Source: Bog-473 sp963738135 (GTDB lineage Bacteria > Actinomycetota > Acidimicrobiia > Acidimicrobiales > RAAP-2). From it: DNA of 64,000 nt. Within the stretch, counting starts at the first letter, position 1. Every line of letters begins with the position of its first letter. Under the pieces are notes generated by a model. It was given only the letters and a program-made list of their open reading frames with translations. It did no database searches and was not told the origin of the DNA. Made by a program: the position numbers and the translations under genes. The stretch lies in assembly GCA_963738135.1 (NCBI GenBank), contig CAVTVK010000001.1, positions 434,001 to 498,000 of the forward strand. The letters run 5' to 3'. This document shows, piece by piece, positions 1 to 10,520 of this stretch.

Positions 1-274
1 GGTCCAGGGCGGCGTGCACCGTCGTGGCGCTGGTCTTGTCCAGATAGGCCGGGTCGGGCGTCGACAACAGGACGTCCTGCACCGCACCTCTTCCCGGACC
101 CACGGCCAGCGCCCGACGGCAGGCCTCGACCCCCAGCGTGGTGGTGTCCTCGTCATGGGAGGCGACGGCCCGGGTCCCCCGGCCGCCGCCGCTGCCGAGC
201 ACGCCCGCAATGGCTCCCCGCTGGAGCCGCCAAAAGGGCAGGTACGTCCCCCACGAAACAATCCCGGCGCTCAT
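1..274 (-). CDS. Hydroxymethylglutaryl-CoA synthase-like thiolase-superfamily protein (5' part only)
   Basis: The reading frame opens at an ATG at 274-272 and runs without a stop off the left edge, giving 91 residues. It begins MSAGIVSWGTYLPFWRL and has RAVASHDEDTTTLGVEA at about residues 35-51. That is the N-terminal signature of the bacterial HMG-CoA-synthase-like proteins of the thiolase superfamily, which usually pair with a DUF35/OB-fold zinc protein in acyl-CoA or polyketide-like metabolism. The active-site cysteine lies beyond the edge, so the reaction cannot be judged. Codon use is strongly GC3-biased like its neighbours. The family call is fairly secure, the substrate unknown. Confidence 0.75.
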   Translation of the reverse strand, partial: MSAGIVSWGTYLPFWRLQRGAIAGVLGSGGGRGTRAVASHDEDTTTLGVEACRRALAVGPGRGAVQDVLLSTPDPAYLDKTSATTVHAALD

Positions 275-430
275 GGATCGATCATCCCAGACATCACGAA
301 GAACGCACACATTCTGCTGGAGACGTTAACGGCCGCGGCGCTCCTCTCGGAACGCATCCTCCCTGTTCAGGCCTGTTCAGGCTGCAGGCCCCGCCCGATC
401 TCCCGAGGACCGGATGTCGGCCCGCCGGGC

Positions 431-2362
431 CTACGCCGTCATCCCCACGATGGGCTGGTTGAGGGCTATGGAACCGGTGGAGCCGAGGAACGGGGGTCCA
501 TTGGTGGTCGGGAAGGTGAAGATCCCGCCGTCGGAACCGCTCAGGTAGTAGCCGCCGGCCACCGCGGTCATGCCCACGATGGGCTTGTTCAGCTTGAGGG
601 AGCCCGTCGAGCCGAAGAACGGCGGCCCGTACGAGAAGATCCCGCCGTCGGTAGCGACGAGGTAGTAGCCCCCCGAAACCGGGGCGGCCATGCCGACGAC
701 CGGCTTGTTGAGTGGCAGCGAGCCCGCCGAGCCGAAGAAGACGGCGTCGCCGTAGCTGAAGATGCCGCCGTCGGACGCGACCAGCCAATAGCCCTTGCCG
801 TCGGGGGTGGTCCCCATGCCGACGATGGGCTTGTTCAGCTTCAGGCTGCCCGTCGAGCCGTAGAACTGGGCGTCGCCGTAGCTGAAGATGCCCCCGTCGG
901 TGGCCACGAGCCAATAGCCCCCGCCGTCCGCGGTCATCGACATCCCTACGATCGGGGCGTTGAGATGTATGGAGCCTGCCGATCCGTAGAACTGCGCGCT
1001 GCCGTAGGTGAAGATGCCCCCGTCGGACGCCACCAGGTCGTACCCGTCACTGGCAGGCATGACCGCCATGCCGACGATCGGCTTGTTGAGCTTCATGCCG
1101 CCCGTCGACCCGAGGAAGGGCGCGCCGTAGTCGAACACCCCGCCGTCGGAGGCCACGAAGCGGTAGCCCGCGCGGGCGATGGGCGCGGTGATCACGAAGG
1201 GGTCGATGGTCCCGCTGTTGTTGGTCCCCCCGACAGCGACGCACTCCCAGTTCGTGAGGCAGGAGACGCCTTCAGCTTCGGTCTGCGCTGCGCCCGGCGC
1301 GCCGTCCGGCACCGAGGCGAGGGACCACGAGGTGCCGTCCCAGACTGCTGCCATGGGGGCGAAGACACCGACCGTCGCCTGCGTCTGGCCCACGGCGCTG
1401 CAGGTGGTCGGGGAGAAGCAGTTCACGCCGGCGAGGCTGTCGCCCTCGGTCGGCGACACGTTCGGACTGGCGACGATGGCCCAGGCCGAGCCGTTCCACG
1501 ACTCCACCAGCGTCCGTTCCGGATTGACCCCGTCGTTGGAACTCCCGACCGCCTGACAGAAAGCAGTGCCGACACACGACACGGACGAGAGGAGATTGGA
1601 CGCACTGGCGGCGTCGGAAACGTCGGGACTTGTAACGATGGTCCAGGCCGTCCCGTTCCACTGCTCTACCAGCGTGGAGGTCGAGCTCGCCCCCTGGTTG
1701 TTCCCGACGGCGACGCAGAAGGCCGCGCCGCTGCACGACACGCCCTGCAGCGTGCTGGCGACCGTCCCCATCGGAGCCGGAGCGGCGACGGTCGCCCACG
1801 ACGTTCCGTTCCACTGCTCGACGAGGGGAACGGTGGCGGTTGCGGTCGTCTGCGAGCCGACGGCGACGCAGTTGGTGCTGGAGACGCAGGTGACCCCGTG
1901 GAGCTGCGCCGGCGTTGTCGCAAGAGGGGGACTCTGGGTGGCCAGTGACCACGCCGAACCGTTCCACTGCTCGACCACGGGGAGGCCTCCGCCGACCTCA
2001 CCCACGGCCGCACAGAAGGAGGTGCCCACGCACGACACCCCGTTCAGGGTGACGGCCCCGGTCGAGGCCGGGTTGGTGACGACGGACCAGGCGGTGCCGT
2101 TCCACTGCTCAATGAGGCTGCCGTTGGCGGCGCCGCTCTCCCCGGTCGCCATGCAGAAGGTCGAGCTGGTGCACGACACCGCATGCAACACGTCGGTATC
2201 GCCCGGGCCCGATGAGGGGATGGTGCCCAGCGTCCAGGTCGTGGCATTCACCTGTGGCGGGACGGTAATCGCCGCCGCCGCGGTGGCTGCGGGCGCCAGC
2301 CCGATGGTGACGGCCCACAGGGCGCTGGCGAGGAAGACGGTCAGAACGGCAGTACGTCGCAT
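431..2362 (-). CDS. Secreted two-module repeat protein (VSC..C.AVG repeats plus LVASDGGIF repeats)
   Basis: This 643-residue protein starts MRRTAVLTVFLASALWAV and has a clear Sec signal peptide ending near ATAAAA (about residue 30), so it is exported. Residues about 60-395 hold seven units of the form VSCxxxxxCxAVG followed by EQWNGTxW. Each unit has two cysteines and looks like a propeller blade. Residues about 398-643 hold six units with the core LVASDGGIF-YGxxxFxGS-LNKPIVGM. The second repeat type is frequent in secreted Acidimicrobiia proteins, often beside cell-wall hydrolases, but no catalytic domain is visible here. A surface-binding or scaffold role is only inference. The long plus-strand frame opposite it is a codon-bias shadow. 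Confidence 0.85.
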   Translation of the reverse strand: MRRTAVLTVFLASALWAVTIGLAPAATAAAAITVPPQVNATTWTLGTIPSSGPGDTDVLHAVSCTSSTFCMATGESGAANGSLIEQWNGTAWSVVTNPASTGAVTLNGVSCVGTSFCAAVGEVGGGLPVVEQWNGSAWSLATQSPPLATTPAQLHGVTCVSSTNCVAVGSQTTATATVPLVEQWNGTSWATVAAPAPMGTVASTLQGVSCSGAAFCVAVGNNQGASSTSTLVEQWNGTAWTIVTSPDVSDAASASNLLSSVSCVGTAFCQAVGSSNDGVNPERTLVESWNGSAWAIVASPNVSPTEGDSLAGVNCFSPTTCSAVGQTQATVGVFAPMAAVWDGTSWSLASVPDGAPGAAQTEAEGVSCLTNWECVAVGGTNNSGTIDPFVITAPIARAGYRFVASDGGVFDYGAPFLGSTGGMKLNKPIVGMAVMPASDGYDLVASDGGIFTYGSAQFYGSAGSIHLNAPIVGMSMTADGGGYWLVATDGGIFSYGDAQFYGSTGSLKLNKPIVGMGTTPDGKGYWLVASDGGIFSYGDAVFFGSAGSLPLNKPVVGMAAPVSGGYYLVATDGGIFSYGPPFFGSTGSLKLNKPIVGMTAVAGGYYLSGSDGGIFTFPTTNGPPFLGSTGSIALNQPIVGMTA

Positions 2363-2460
2363 GGATGCTCCTTACCCAATTGATCCCGCCCCACCCCCAC
2401 GCGCAGAGTACGCGGTCGCCTCACATGTGTCGAGGGATATTTCGCACGCCCGTTGCGCAT

Positions 2461-3201
2461 TCAGGCCGTCGCGATCACCACCAGTTCCCAACTGTCCAGC
2501 TCGAGCGGGCCCCCGCCACCGGAACGGAACTGCACGTCGTGAAATCCCGCCGACTCGAGCCAGTCCACCCATTCGGGCGGGGTGGGAAGTCGGACGAAGT
2601 ACGAGGCGCGACGGAGCACGCCCGCCCGGTACGCGGTGCGCTCGATCACCATCCGCCCCTGCGTCGGGTCGAAGGTCGACACCTCGAACATGGCGTCGTC
2701 ACCACGTTGGACGACGACCGCATCGGGTGCCGGGGTGAAGTGCCGAACGGCACCGTCGTGGTGCATCGTGTCGATCGCCACCTTCCCGTCCCGTCGCAGA
2801 ACGCGGTGGAACTCGCCGAGCACGCGGTGACAGTCCGCGTCGTCGTAGTAGCCGAACGAATTCAACCAGCAGACCACGGCGTCGAACGGCCCGTCGACGG
2901 GAAGGGACCGCATGTCCCCCTCGAGGTACGTGACGCTGTCCGGGCGCAGGTGCGGATCGGTTCGCGCCTCTTCCACGTAGGCGGGCGTGAGATCGACGCC
3001 CGTCACCACCATGCCCGCCGCGGCCAGCCGACGCGCAATGCGCCCGTGCCCGCACGGCACATCGAGGATGCGCGAACCCGACGGCAGCTCCAGCAGGCCC
3101 AGGATCTCGGCCGTGTCGGCGTCCGAGTGCACGTCGTCGATCGACTCCTCGTAGAAGTAGGGGTAGTCGTCGCTGAAGGTTGCCTCCATATCGAACGTCA
3201 T
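2461..3201 (-). CDS. Class I SAM-dependent methyltransferase
   Basis: The 246-residue protein has the Rossmann-type SAM-binding motif I SRILDVPCGHGRIARRLA at about residues 44-61. The acidic post-I motif VTGVDLTP and the motif IV-like VVCWLNSFGYYDD follow. These place it in the methyltransferase type 11/25 group, which moves a methyl group from SAM to a small molecule. The substrate cannot be read from sequence. It is divergent from the thioesterase at 3234 with only 32 bases between starts, so the two share a promoter region. Length and order of motifs are normal for the family. Confidence 0.85.
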   Translation of the reverse strand: MTFDMEATFSDDYPYFYEESIDDVHSDADTAEILGLLELPSGSRILDVPCGHGRIARRLAAAGMVVTGVDLTPAYVEEARTDPHLRPDSVTYLEGDMRSLPVDGPFDAVVCWLNSFGYYDDADCHRVLGEFHRVLRRDGKVAIDTMHHDGAVRHFTPAPDAVVVQRGDDAMFEVSTFDPTQGRMVIERTAYRAGVLRRASYFVRLPTPPEWVDWLESAGFHDVQFRSGGGGPLELDSWELVVIATA

Positions 3202-3233
3202 GCGCCATCATCGCCGCCGCTAGGGTCGCCCGC

Positions 3234-4082
3234 ATGTCCGAGCCCGAGGATCTGTCCTTCGATGCAGCCACGGCGCTGCAGGAGACGGACGATCCACACC
3301 TCTTCGGGGCCGGCGTCAACCCGCTCTGGGCCGTCGGGGACAAGGCCAATGGCGGCTATCTCCTCGCCCTTCTCGGGCGGGCCGCCCGCGTCACGGCCCG
3401 GCGCGACGGCGGGCGGGACTGGGAGGTGCTGGCCTCCTCCGTCACCTACCTCAGGGCGCCGGCGAGCGGCCATGCCATCGTGCGCACGACGTTGCTCCGC
3501 AGCGGACGGACGGCCGCCCACGTCCGGGCGGTCCTCGCCCAGGGGGAGGACGACATCGTCGACGCGGTGTTCGTTCTGGGTGGCCTCCCCGACGGCGCAG
3601 CGCTGCGCTACGACGGCACGGAGCCCTTCCACGCGCCGGATCCCGAGGATTGTGTCCGCCTGATCCCGCAGATCCCGGATGGTGTCTACGTCGGGATCAT
3701 GGATGTGCTCGACCTCCGACTCGACCCGGCGACCGTCCCGTTCTCCCACGCTCCCCGGCCGGCCGGAACGCCCGCCGAGCTGCGCGGCTGGACGCGCTTC
3801 GCCGATGGACGCCAACCCGACGCCCTGTCGCTGCTCTTCCTCGCCGACGCCATTCCGCCGGCCACGCTCATGATCGGATCGACCGGCTGGGTGCCGACGC
3901 TGCAGATGTCGGCCTACGTGCGCGCCCGTCCCGCTCCGGGCTGGCTCGGCATCCGCATGACGGCGGGCCTGGTGGCCGACGGGATGGTCGACGAGACGTG
4001 CGTGTTGTGGGACAGCCGGGGACGCCTGGTCGGACAGTCGACCCAGCTCGCCAGGCTGCGCTTCCCCGACGAGGTCAGCTAG
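3234..4082 (+). CDS. TesB-like acyl-CoA thioesterase family protein
   Basis: I chose the ATG at 3234 (MSEPEDLSFDAATAL) because the longer frame back to 3180 overlaps the divergent methyltransferase start and adds no family sequence. The 282-residue product has the double-hotdog layout of the TesB/4HBT_3 thioesterases. The first half has GDKANGGYLLALLGRA and VTYLRAP, and the second half has GWTRFADGR and a matching hotdog. The family hydrolyses acyl-CoA to free acid plus CoA in the cytosol. No neighbour shows its substrate. A distant paralogue lies at 62964-63770. Confidence 0.82.
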   Translation: MSEPEDLSFDAATALQETDDPHLFGAGVNPLWAVGDKANGGYLLALLGRAARVTARRDGGRDWEVLASSVTYLRAPASGHAIVRTTLLRSGRTAAHVRAVLAQGEDDIVDAVFVLGGLPDGAALRYDGTEPFHAPDPEDCVRLIPQIPDGVYVGIMDVLDLRLDPATVPFSHAPRPAGTPAELRGWTRFADGRQPDALSLLFLADAIPPATLMIGSTGWVPTLQMSAYVRARPAPGWLGIRMTAGLVADGMVDETCVLWDSRGRLVGQSTQLARLRFPDEVS

Positions 4083-4103
4083 GCGAGGGACCAGCCGGTC
4101 ACG

Positions 4104-4128
4104 GACGCGGCCCCGCTGCGGCCGCGTC
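4104..4128. terminator. GC-rich hairpin between convergent genes
   Basis: GACGCGGCC at 4104-4112 pairs perfectly with GGCCGCGTC at 4120-4128 around a 7-base loop. It lies between the thioesterase stop at 4082 and the stop of the convergent small gene at 4127. There is no T-tract, so termination is a guess from position. Confidence 0.4.
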
Positions 4129-4255
4129 ATGCGGCCTGGTCGTCCTCCTCGTCCTCGTCGTCGTCGTCGGCCTCGTAGCAGTCCCACGAGCAGTAGCCCG
4201 AGAGGCGCGGCGACGCGGGGTGGAACCGGCAGCGCGGGCACAGCTGCGTGGTCAT
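4127..4255 (-). CDS. Small zinc-ribbon-like protein with acidic tail
   Basis: I chose the ATG at 4255 (MTTQLCPRCRF) because AGAGAGAGG lies just upstream as a strong ribosome binding site. A longer frame begins at 4378. The 42-residue product has CPRC near the N-terminus and CSWDC in the middle, a plausible four-cysteine zinc site, then a run of Asp and Glu (EADDDDEDEEDD). Such tiny zinc proteins are common in actinobacteria and rarely characterised. It could be a DNA-, RNA- or protein-binding adaptor. No function can be assigned. Confidence 0.6.
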   Translation of the reverse strand: MTTQLCPRCRFHPASPRLSGYCSWDCYEADDDDEDEEDDQAA

Positions 4256-4376
4256 GGTGCCTCTCTCTTGTGAAGTCTCGATTGTGTGCATGGTCGTTTC
4301 CTGCCGATTTCGTCCTCCGGGCCGGGTTGCGACGAGGCAATCCGGGTCCGGGCCTTTCGCACCGGTGCCAGAACGC

Positions 4377-4404
4377 AAAAAACCGCTTCCCAGTTGGGAA
4401 GCGG
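4377..4404 (-). terminator. Rho-independent terminator (leftward)
   Basis: CCGCTTCCC at 4383-4391 and GGGAAGCGG at 4396-4404 form a perfect 9-bp stem with a 4-base loop. Read on the minus strand it is followed by six T (complement of 4377-4382). It would end transcripts from the small ORF at 4434-4580. Confidence 0.85.
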
Positions 4405-4433
4405 CTCCTGGACGTCGGGACTGGTGAGAGTCT

Positions 4434-4580
4434 CTACGGCGTCGGTGCCACCTCCCCGTTGCTCAGCTTGGGGATCCCACAGATCTGTACTTCGGACATG
4501 GCGAGGCGCGATTGCCCCAGGGAGTTGCCTCCCTGTTGGGACCGGCAGAACCGGTCTTGCATCGCGTTGTCGTCCGTCAT
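4434..4580 (-). CDS. Possible 48-residue small protein with own promoter and terminator
   Basis: On the minus strand ATGACGGACGAC opens a 48-codon frame: MTDDNAMQDRFCRSQQG near the start and SEVQICGIPKLSNGEV near the end. AGGTGATC just before the ATG can serve as a ribosome binding site. TATACT at 4595-4590 is a good -10 box, and the stop is followed about 30 bases on by the terminator at 4377-4404. The transcript would thus be a short self-contained unit. I do not recognise the peptide. It has two cysteines and no obvious membrane segment. It could also be a small RNA rather than a coding gene. Confidence 0.45.
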   Translation of the reverse strand: MTDDNAMQDRFCRSQQGGNSLGQSRLAMSEVQICGIPKLSNGEVAPTP

Positions 4581-4589
4581 GATCACCTG

Positions 4590-4595
4590 AGTATA
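4590..4595 (-). promoter_or_regulatory. -10 box for the small ORF at 4434-4580
   Basis: TATACT on the minus strand lies 9 bases upstream of the ATG at 4580. No good -35 box is seen at 16-18 bases, so the promoter would be weak or activator-dependent, with a very short leader. Confidence 0.4.
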
Positions 4596-4699
4596 CGAGA
4601 CGGCGGAGTGTCCCTCGCGCCGCTCTGCGGAAAATCGGACAGAGTTCATGTGCGCGTCACATGCAGTCGACGGCTTGATGCGGCATCGCAGGGCGAGGG

Positions 4700-6229
4700 T
4701 CAGGCGGGCGTGCCGGCAACGCGGGCCCGCAGCTCGGGCTTGACGACCTTTCCGGTCGGGTTCCGGGGCAGCTCGTCGATGAAGATGAACTGGCGCGGCA
4801 CCTTGTAATCGGCCAACTGCTCGAGCCCGAAGGCCCGGAGCTCCTCGCTGTCGGCCTCGGCGCCGGGGTGCAGGACGACGAAGGCCACCACGTCCTCGCC
4901 GAGCACCGGGTGCGGCGCACCGACCACGGCCACCTCCTTGACCGCGTCGTGTTGCACGAGCACGTGTTCGACGTCGGTGGCGTGCACGTTGTTCCCGCCG
5001 CGGATGATCACGTCCTTCGAGCGGCCGACGATGTAGAGGTACCCGTCCGGATCGAGCTTGCCGACGTCGCCGGTGACGAGCCAGCCGTCCCGCCACATCT
5101 CGGCCGTCGCCTCGGGGTCCTCGAAGTACTCGCGCTGGCGGCCCGGCATCTGCAGGCGCACCTCGCCCACCGTGTCGGGAGGCACCGGCTGGTCGTGCTC
5201 GTCGACGATGCGTACCACCGCCGGCGGGGCGATCTGGCCCACCGAGCCGGGACGCCTTATCGCCTCGCCCTTGGGCATGACGCAATAGGCCGATCCGGCC
5301 TCGGTCATGCCGTAGTTGTTCGACACCAGGGCGTCGGGCATCTTCTCCTGCAGGCGCTCGACGACGAAGGGCGCCAGCGGCGCGCTGCCGACCGAGCACA
5401 TCTGCACCGACGAGAGGTCGGCCTCGGCGAAGCGCGGGTTGTCGATGAGCAGATGCGCCATGGTCGGGACGAGGAAGACAGCCAGCGGACGCTCGTCCTC
5501 GACAACCTGCAGCCACCGGTCGGCGTCGAAGCGGGGCTGGTAGATCACCTGCAGGCCCATCTTCATGGGCGTGTAGACGAGCGCGATGCCGGCGAAGGTG
5601 AAGAGCGGGCTGGCGTGCAGCCACCCGGCGCCGCTCCAGTTGGGCTCGACCGCTCCGATCATGGAGCCGTTGGAATGGCGGACGGCCACTCCCTTGGGGC
5701 GGCCCGTCGTCCCCGAGGTGTAGAGGATGTCGGCCAGGTCCTCGGACACGCGCGGCACCTGGAAGGGCGAGCGGTCGCCGGAGGTGACGTGACTCCAGCC
5801 GAGGACCGGGACGTGGCTGTCCGGCGGAGGCGTCCCGTCCTCCGCGCCGGCGTCGATCAGGGCGACGAGGCGGCCCGCACCCTGCTCGCCATCGCTGCGT
5901 AGCAGGTCACCGTCGGCCACCACGGCGCTGGCGCCGGAGTGCTCGAGCATGTGCGCCACCTCGGCCGGGGCCAGACGTGGATTCATGGGGACGGCCACGC
6001 CGCCGGCCCGGTGGGCGGCCGAATACGAGACGAGCCACCGCAGCGCCAGCTCGGGACGCAGGTGGATGCCGACGCGGCCGCCCGGCTCGAGGCCGGCCTC
6101 GACGAGCCGGCGGGCCATGGCGTTGGCCGCGCCGTCCCACTCGGCGAAGGTCATGGACCCGACGTCGACGACGGCAAAGGCCGTCCGGTCGCCGAACTCC
6201 TCGGCCATGCGGGCCAGGTGATCGTCCAT
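4700..6229 (-). CDS. Acyl-CoA synthetase (AMP-binding, class I adenylate-forming)
   Basis: The family sequence begins at MDDHLARMAEEFGDRTAF (ATG 6229). A GTG two codons earlier is an alternative start. The 509-residue enzyme has the P-loop-like ILYTSGTTGRPKGVAV near residue 170, NNYGMTEAG (motif A5), GWLVTGDVG and GRSKDVIIRGGNN, and the catalytic lysine in PTGKVVKPEL near the C-terminus. It activates a carboxylic acid to acyl-AMP and then acyl-CoA. The divergent neighbours at 6411 and 6833 (DUF35 protein, thiolase) suggest fatty-acid-like substrates. Chain length is not predictable. Confidence 0.88.
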   Translation of the reverse strand: MDDHLARMAEEFGDRTAFAVVDVGSMTFAEWDGAANAMARRLVEAGLEPGGRVGIHLRPELALRWLVSYSAAHRAGGVAVPMNPRLAPAEVAHMLEHSGASAVVADGDLLRSDGEQGAGRLVALIDAGAEDGTPPPDSHVPVLGWSHVTSGDRSPFQVPRVSEDLADILYTSGTTGRPKGVAVRHSNGSMIGAVEPNWSGAGWLHASPLFTFAGIALVYTPMKMGLQVIYQPRFDADRWLQVVEDERPLAVFLVPTMAHLLIDNPRFAEADLSSVQMCSVGSAPLAPFVVERLQEKMPDALVSNNYGMTEAGSAYCVMPKGEAIRRPGSVGQIAPPAVVRIVDEHDQPVPPDTVGEVRLQMPGRQREYFEDPEATAEMWRDGWLVTGDVGKLDPDGYLYIVGRSKDVIIRGGNNVHATDVEHVLVQHDAVKEVAVVGAPHPVLGEDVVAFVVLHPGAEADSEELRAFGLEQLADYKVPRQFIFIDELPRNPTGKVVKPELRARVAGTPA

Positions 6230-6410
6230 CAACACGGTTCGAGTGTCCCCCAGGTGCTTGTCGGTGCGAAAAATTGACGCCGGTGTCAGGTTCGTTGCAG
6301 CATGGCCGATGCGCCTCCCAGGGGTCAATCCCGGGGGCCACCGACCACAGCACCGAATTTGCTCGCCCCGGGGCTGCGGCCGCCGGGACCCGAGTGAGGG
6401 AAGGGGCGAC

Positions 6411-6818
6411 ATGAGCACCGTGCGGTTCGACCTTCCCACGCCGGAGGGCGACACCATCGAGTTCTGGGAGGCGGCGAAGGAGGAGCGACTCCTCATCAAG
6501 CACTGCCTCGACTGCGACGCCTACTCCTACTATCCCCGCCCCTTCTGCCCGAAGTGCTGGAGCGAGCAGGTCGAGTGGCACGAGTCCAGTGGCGAGGGGA
6601 CCCTGTACACCTGGTCGGTCATCTACAACAACGACATGCCCCCGTTTCGTGACCGCGTGCCCTACGTCGCCGCCATCGTCGACCTGGCCGAGGGGCCGCG
6701 CATGATGACCAACGTGGTCGACTGCCCGTTCGAGGAGCTGCAGGTGGGCATGCCCCTGCGGGTCACCTTCCAACCCATTTCCGACGAGTTCACGATCCCC
6801 GTCTTCGTGCGGGCCTGA
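6411..6818 (+). CDS. DUF35 / OB-fold zinc-ribbon protein partner of thiolase
   Basis: The ATG at 6411 follows GGAAGGGGC, a strong ribosome binding site. The 135-residue protein has the rubredoxin-like zinc ribbon CLDC...CPKC at about residues 33-50, then an OB-fold with GEGTLYTWSVI. Proteins of this type bind acyl-CoA and pair with a thiolase-fold enzyme encoded next door. That is the case here: the thiolase starts 14 bases after its stop. It is a paralogue of the protein at 57172-57594. Confidence 0.85.
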   Translation: MSTVRFDLPTPEGDTIEFWEAAKEERLLIKHCLDCDAYSYYPRPFCPKCWSEQVEWHESSGEGTLYTWSVIYNNDMPPFRDRVPYVAAIVDLAEGPRMMTNVVDCPFEELQVGMPLRVTFQPISDEFTIPVFVRA

Positions 6819-6832
6819 GGAGGCACACCCAC

Positions 6833-8020
6833 ATGACCGAAGCCAACGACGCCGTCATCGTCGCCGCCACACGCACGCCGATCGGGCGCTCGGGTCGCGC
6901 CCTGGCCGGGCTCACCGTGGCCGACATCGGCATGCAGACCGTGACCGGCGTCATAGAGGCGGCCGGCTTGGAGCCCGACGACATCGACGACCTTCTGCTG
7001 GGCGAGGTCCTGCGCGGGGGCGGCTGCACCGCGCGCTACGTGGCCAATGCCCTCGGGCTGCCGCCCGACACGCCGGGCGGCGCGGTGCAGCGCCAGTGCG
7101 CCACCGGGATGATGGCGGTCCAGGAGGCGGCGGCCAACATCCGCTCGGGCATGGCCGACGCCGTGATCGCCGGTGGGATCGACTCCATGACCCGCACCCC
7201 GCTCCTCTTCGAGAAGTCACCCTTCCCCTTCGGCGGCGTCCAGCAGTTCATGCCCCCGAGCCACCCGGATACGGCCGACGCTCCCAACACCAACATGCTC
7301 ATCACGGTCGGCGAGAACACCGCCCGCGAGTGCGGCATCACCCGCGAGGAGTCCGACGACTGGTCGTACCACTCGAACATCCGGGCCGTGAACGCCACCG
7401 ACCTGGGCCGCTTCGAGGACGAGATCGTGCCGGTGACGGTGCCGGCGGGCCGGGGCGAGACGGTGACGGTCAGCGTGGACGAGCACCCGCGCCGGGACAC
7501 GACCCCGGAGAAGCTGGCCGCGCTGCCCTCGCTCACCGGGCCCGACGGCCAGGTCACCGCCGGCAACTCCTCGGGCATCGCCGACGGAGGTGCTGCCCTG
7601 GTCGTGGTGTCCCGCGCCTACGCCGAGGCCCACGGGATGGCGCCGCTGGCGACCCTGCTGTCGTGGAACTCCTGCGGGATCGAGCCGGCCCGCACCGGGT
7701 TGGCGCCGACCATCTGTGTCCCCCGGGCCCTGAACAGGGCCGGGCTCAGCGAGTCCGACGTGGACCTCGTCGAGATCAACGAGGCCTTCGCCACCATGGC
7801 GGTGGCCTGCTCCCGCAAGCTCGGCTTCCCGCACGAGATCGTCAACGTCAACGGCGGTGCGGTGGGGCTCGGGCACCCGGTGGGCGCCTCGGGCGCCCGC
7901 ATTCTGGTCACGCTGATCCACGAGCTACGCCGGCGCGGCGGCGGCATCGGCGTCGGGTCCCTGTGCGCGGGCGGGGGCATGGGCTCGGCCACGGTGCTCG
8001 AGGTGCACGCGCCGGCCTGA
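6833..8020 (+). CDS. Thiolase (acetyl-CoA C-acetyltransferase family)
   Basis: The 395-residue protein has the nucleophilic cysteine at about residue 89 in VQRQCATGMMAV. GLGHPVGASG supplies the active-site histidine near residue 347, and SLCAGGGMG carries the second cysteine near residue 379. All key thiolase residues are present, so thiolytic cleavage or condensation of acyl-CoA is expected. GAGGCACACCCAC before the ATG gives the ribosome binding site. It is co-transcribed with the DUF35 gene before it. In contrast to the thiolase-fold protein at 57591, this one looks catalytically conventional. Confidence 0.9.
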   Translation: MTEANDAVIVAATRTPIGRSGRALAGLTVADIGMQTVTGVIEAAGLEPDDIDDLLLGEVLRGGGCTARYVANALGLPPDTPGGAVQRQCATGMMAVQEAAANIRSGMADAVIAGGIDSMTRTPLLFEKSPFPFGGVQQFMPPSHPDTADAPNTNMLITVGENTARECGITREESDDWSYHSNIRAVNATDLGRFEDEIVPVTVPAGRGETVTVSVDEHPRRDTTPEKLAALPSLTGPDGQVTAGNSSGIADGGAALVVVSRAYAEAHGMAPLATLLSWNSCGIEPARTGLAPTICVPRALNRAGLSESDVDLVEINEAFATMAVACSRKLGFPHEIVNVNGGAVGLGHPVGASGARILVTLIHELRRRGGGIGVGSLCAGGGMGSATVLEVHAPA

Positions 8021-8030
8021 CCGGTCGGCG

Positions 8031-8405
8031 TCAGTAGTGGCGCAGCTCGACCAGGTGTCCGTTGGGGTCGAACAGGTAGACCGTGGGTCCCAGGCCGCGG
8101 GCGCCGGCCTCCTCGCCCGGGCCCTGCATGTTGCCGACGTCGTGGAACGAGTCGCCGTAGGGCAGCTCGGCGGCCTGCACCCGGGCGAACGCGGCGTCGA
8201 ACTCGTCTGGTGAGAGGGCGAACGCCAGGTGCGCGCCGCCCTCGGTGCCCCACGGTGCCAGCTGCAGCGTCGTGTCCGGGCTGACCCGCACGACCGAGAA
8301 CGGCCCGTCCTCGCCCTCGTACCCGAAGCCCATGACCTCGGTGTAGAAGCGCACGCTGGCGTCGCGGTCGTTGATCGTCAGGATGAGATGGTCGAGCGTC
8401 ACCAC
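8031..8405 (-). CDS. VOC (glyoxalase/dioxygenase fold) family protein
   Basis: The 124-residue protein has the paired beta-alpha-beta-beta-beta layout of the VOC superfamily. It starts VTLDHLILTINDRDASVRFY and ends TVYLFDPNGHLVEL, with candidate metal ligands at His (LDHL), His (GGAHLAF) and Glu (HLVEL). Members include glyoxalases, epimerases and extradiol dioxygenases, and the exact reaction cannot be told. It is convergent with the thiolase and 14 bases downstream of acs on the same strand, so it may be co-transcribed with acs. Confidence 0.82.
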   Translation of the reverse strand: MVTLDHLILTINDRDASVRFYTEVMGFGYEGEDGPFSVVRVSPDTTLQLAPWGTEGGAHLAFALSPDEFDAAFARVQAAELPYGDSFHDVGNMQGPGEEAGARGLGPTVYLFDPNGHLVELRHY

Positions 8406-8419
8406 GATGGTCTCGCAGG

Positions 8420-10396
<1,977 letters not shown>

Positions 10397-10520
10397 TGCT
10401 GCCTCCTCTCGGGCCCGTCCGGGTCGGATGCCGTGCCAGTGATCATTACCTACTCGCAGGTCGGAGGTTCAACGGCGGGTCGACGGGAAGGGTCATGTGG
10501 CCGGCCCGGGCACTCGTGCC

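Noticed and set aside
360..390. Tandem CCTGTTCAGG repeat between the first two genes
   Set aside because: Only two copies, no symmetry and no promoter nearby; probably chance.
14..1948. Long plus-strand open frame of 644 codons
   Set aside because: It lies antisense to the signal-peptide repeat protein, repeats only because that gene repeats, has a low-complexity Arg/Gly/Ala composition, and matches no family.
2365..3663. Plus-strand open frame of 432 codons
   Set aside because: It crosses the real methyltransferase and thioesterase in other frames and has no recognisable motif.
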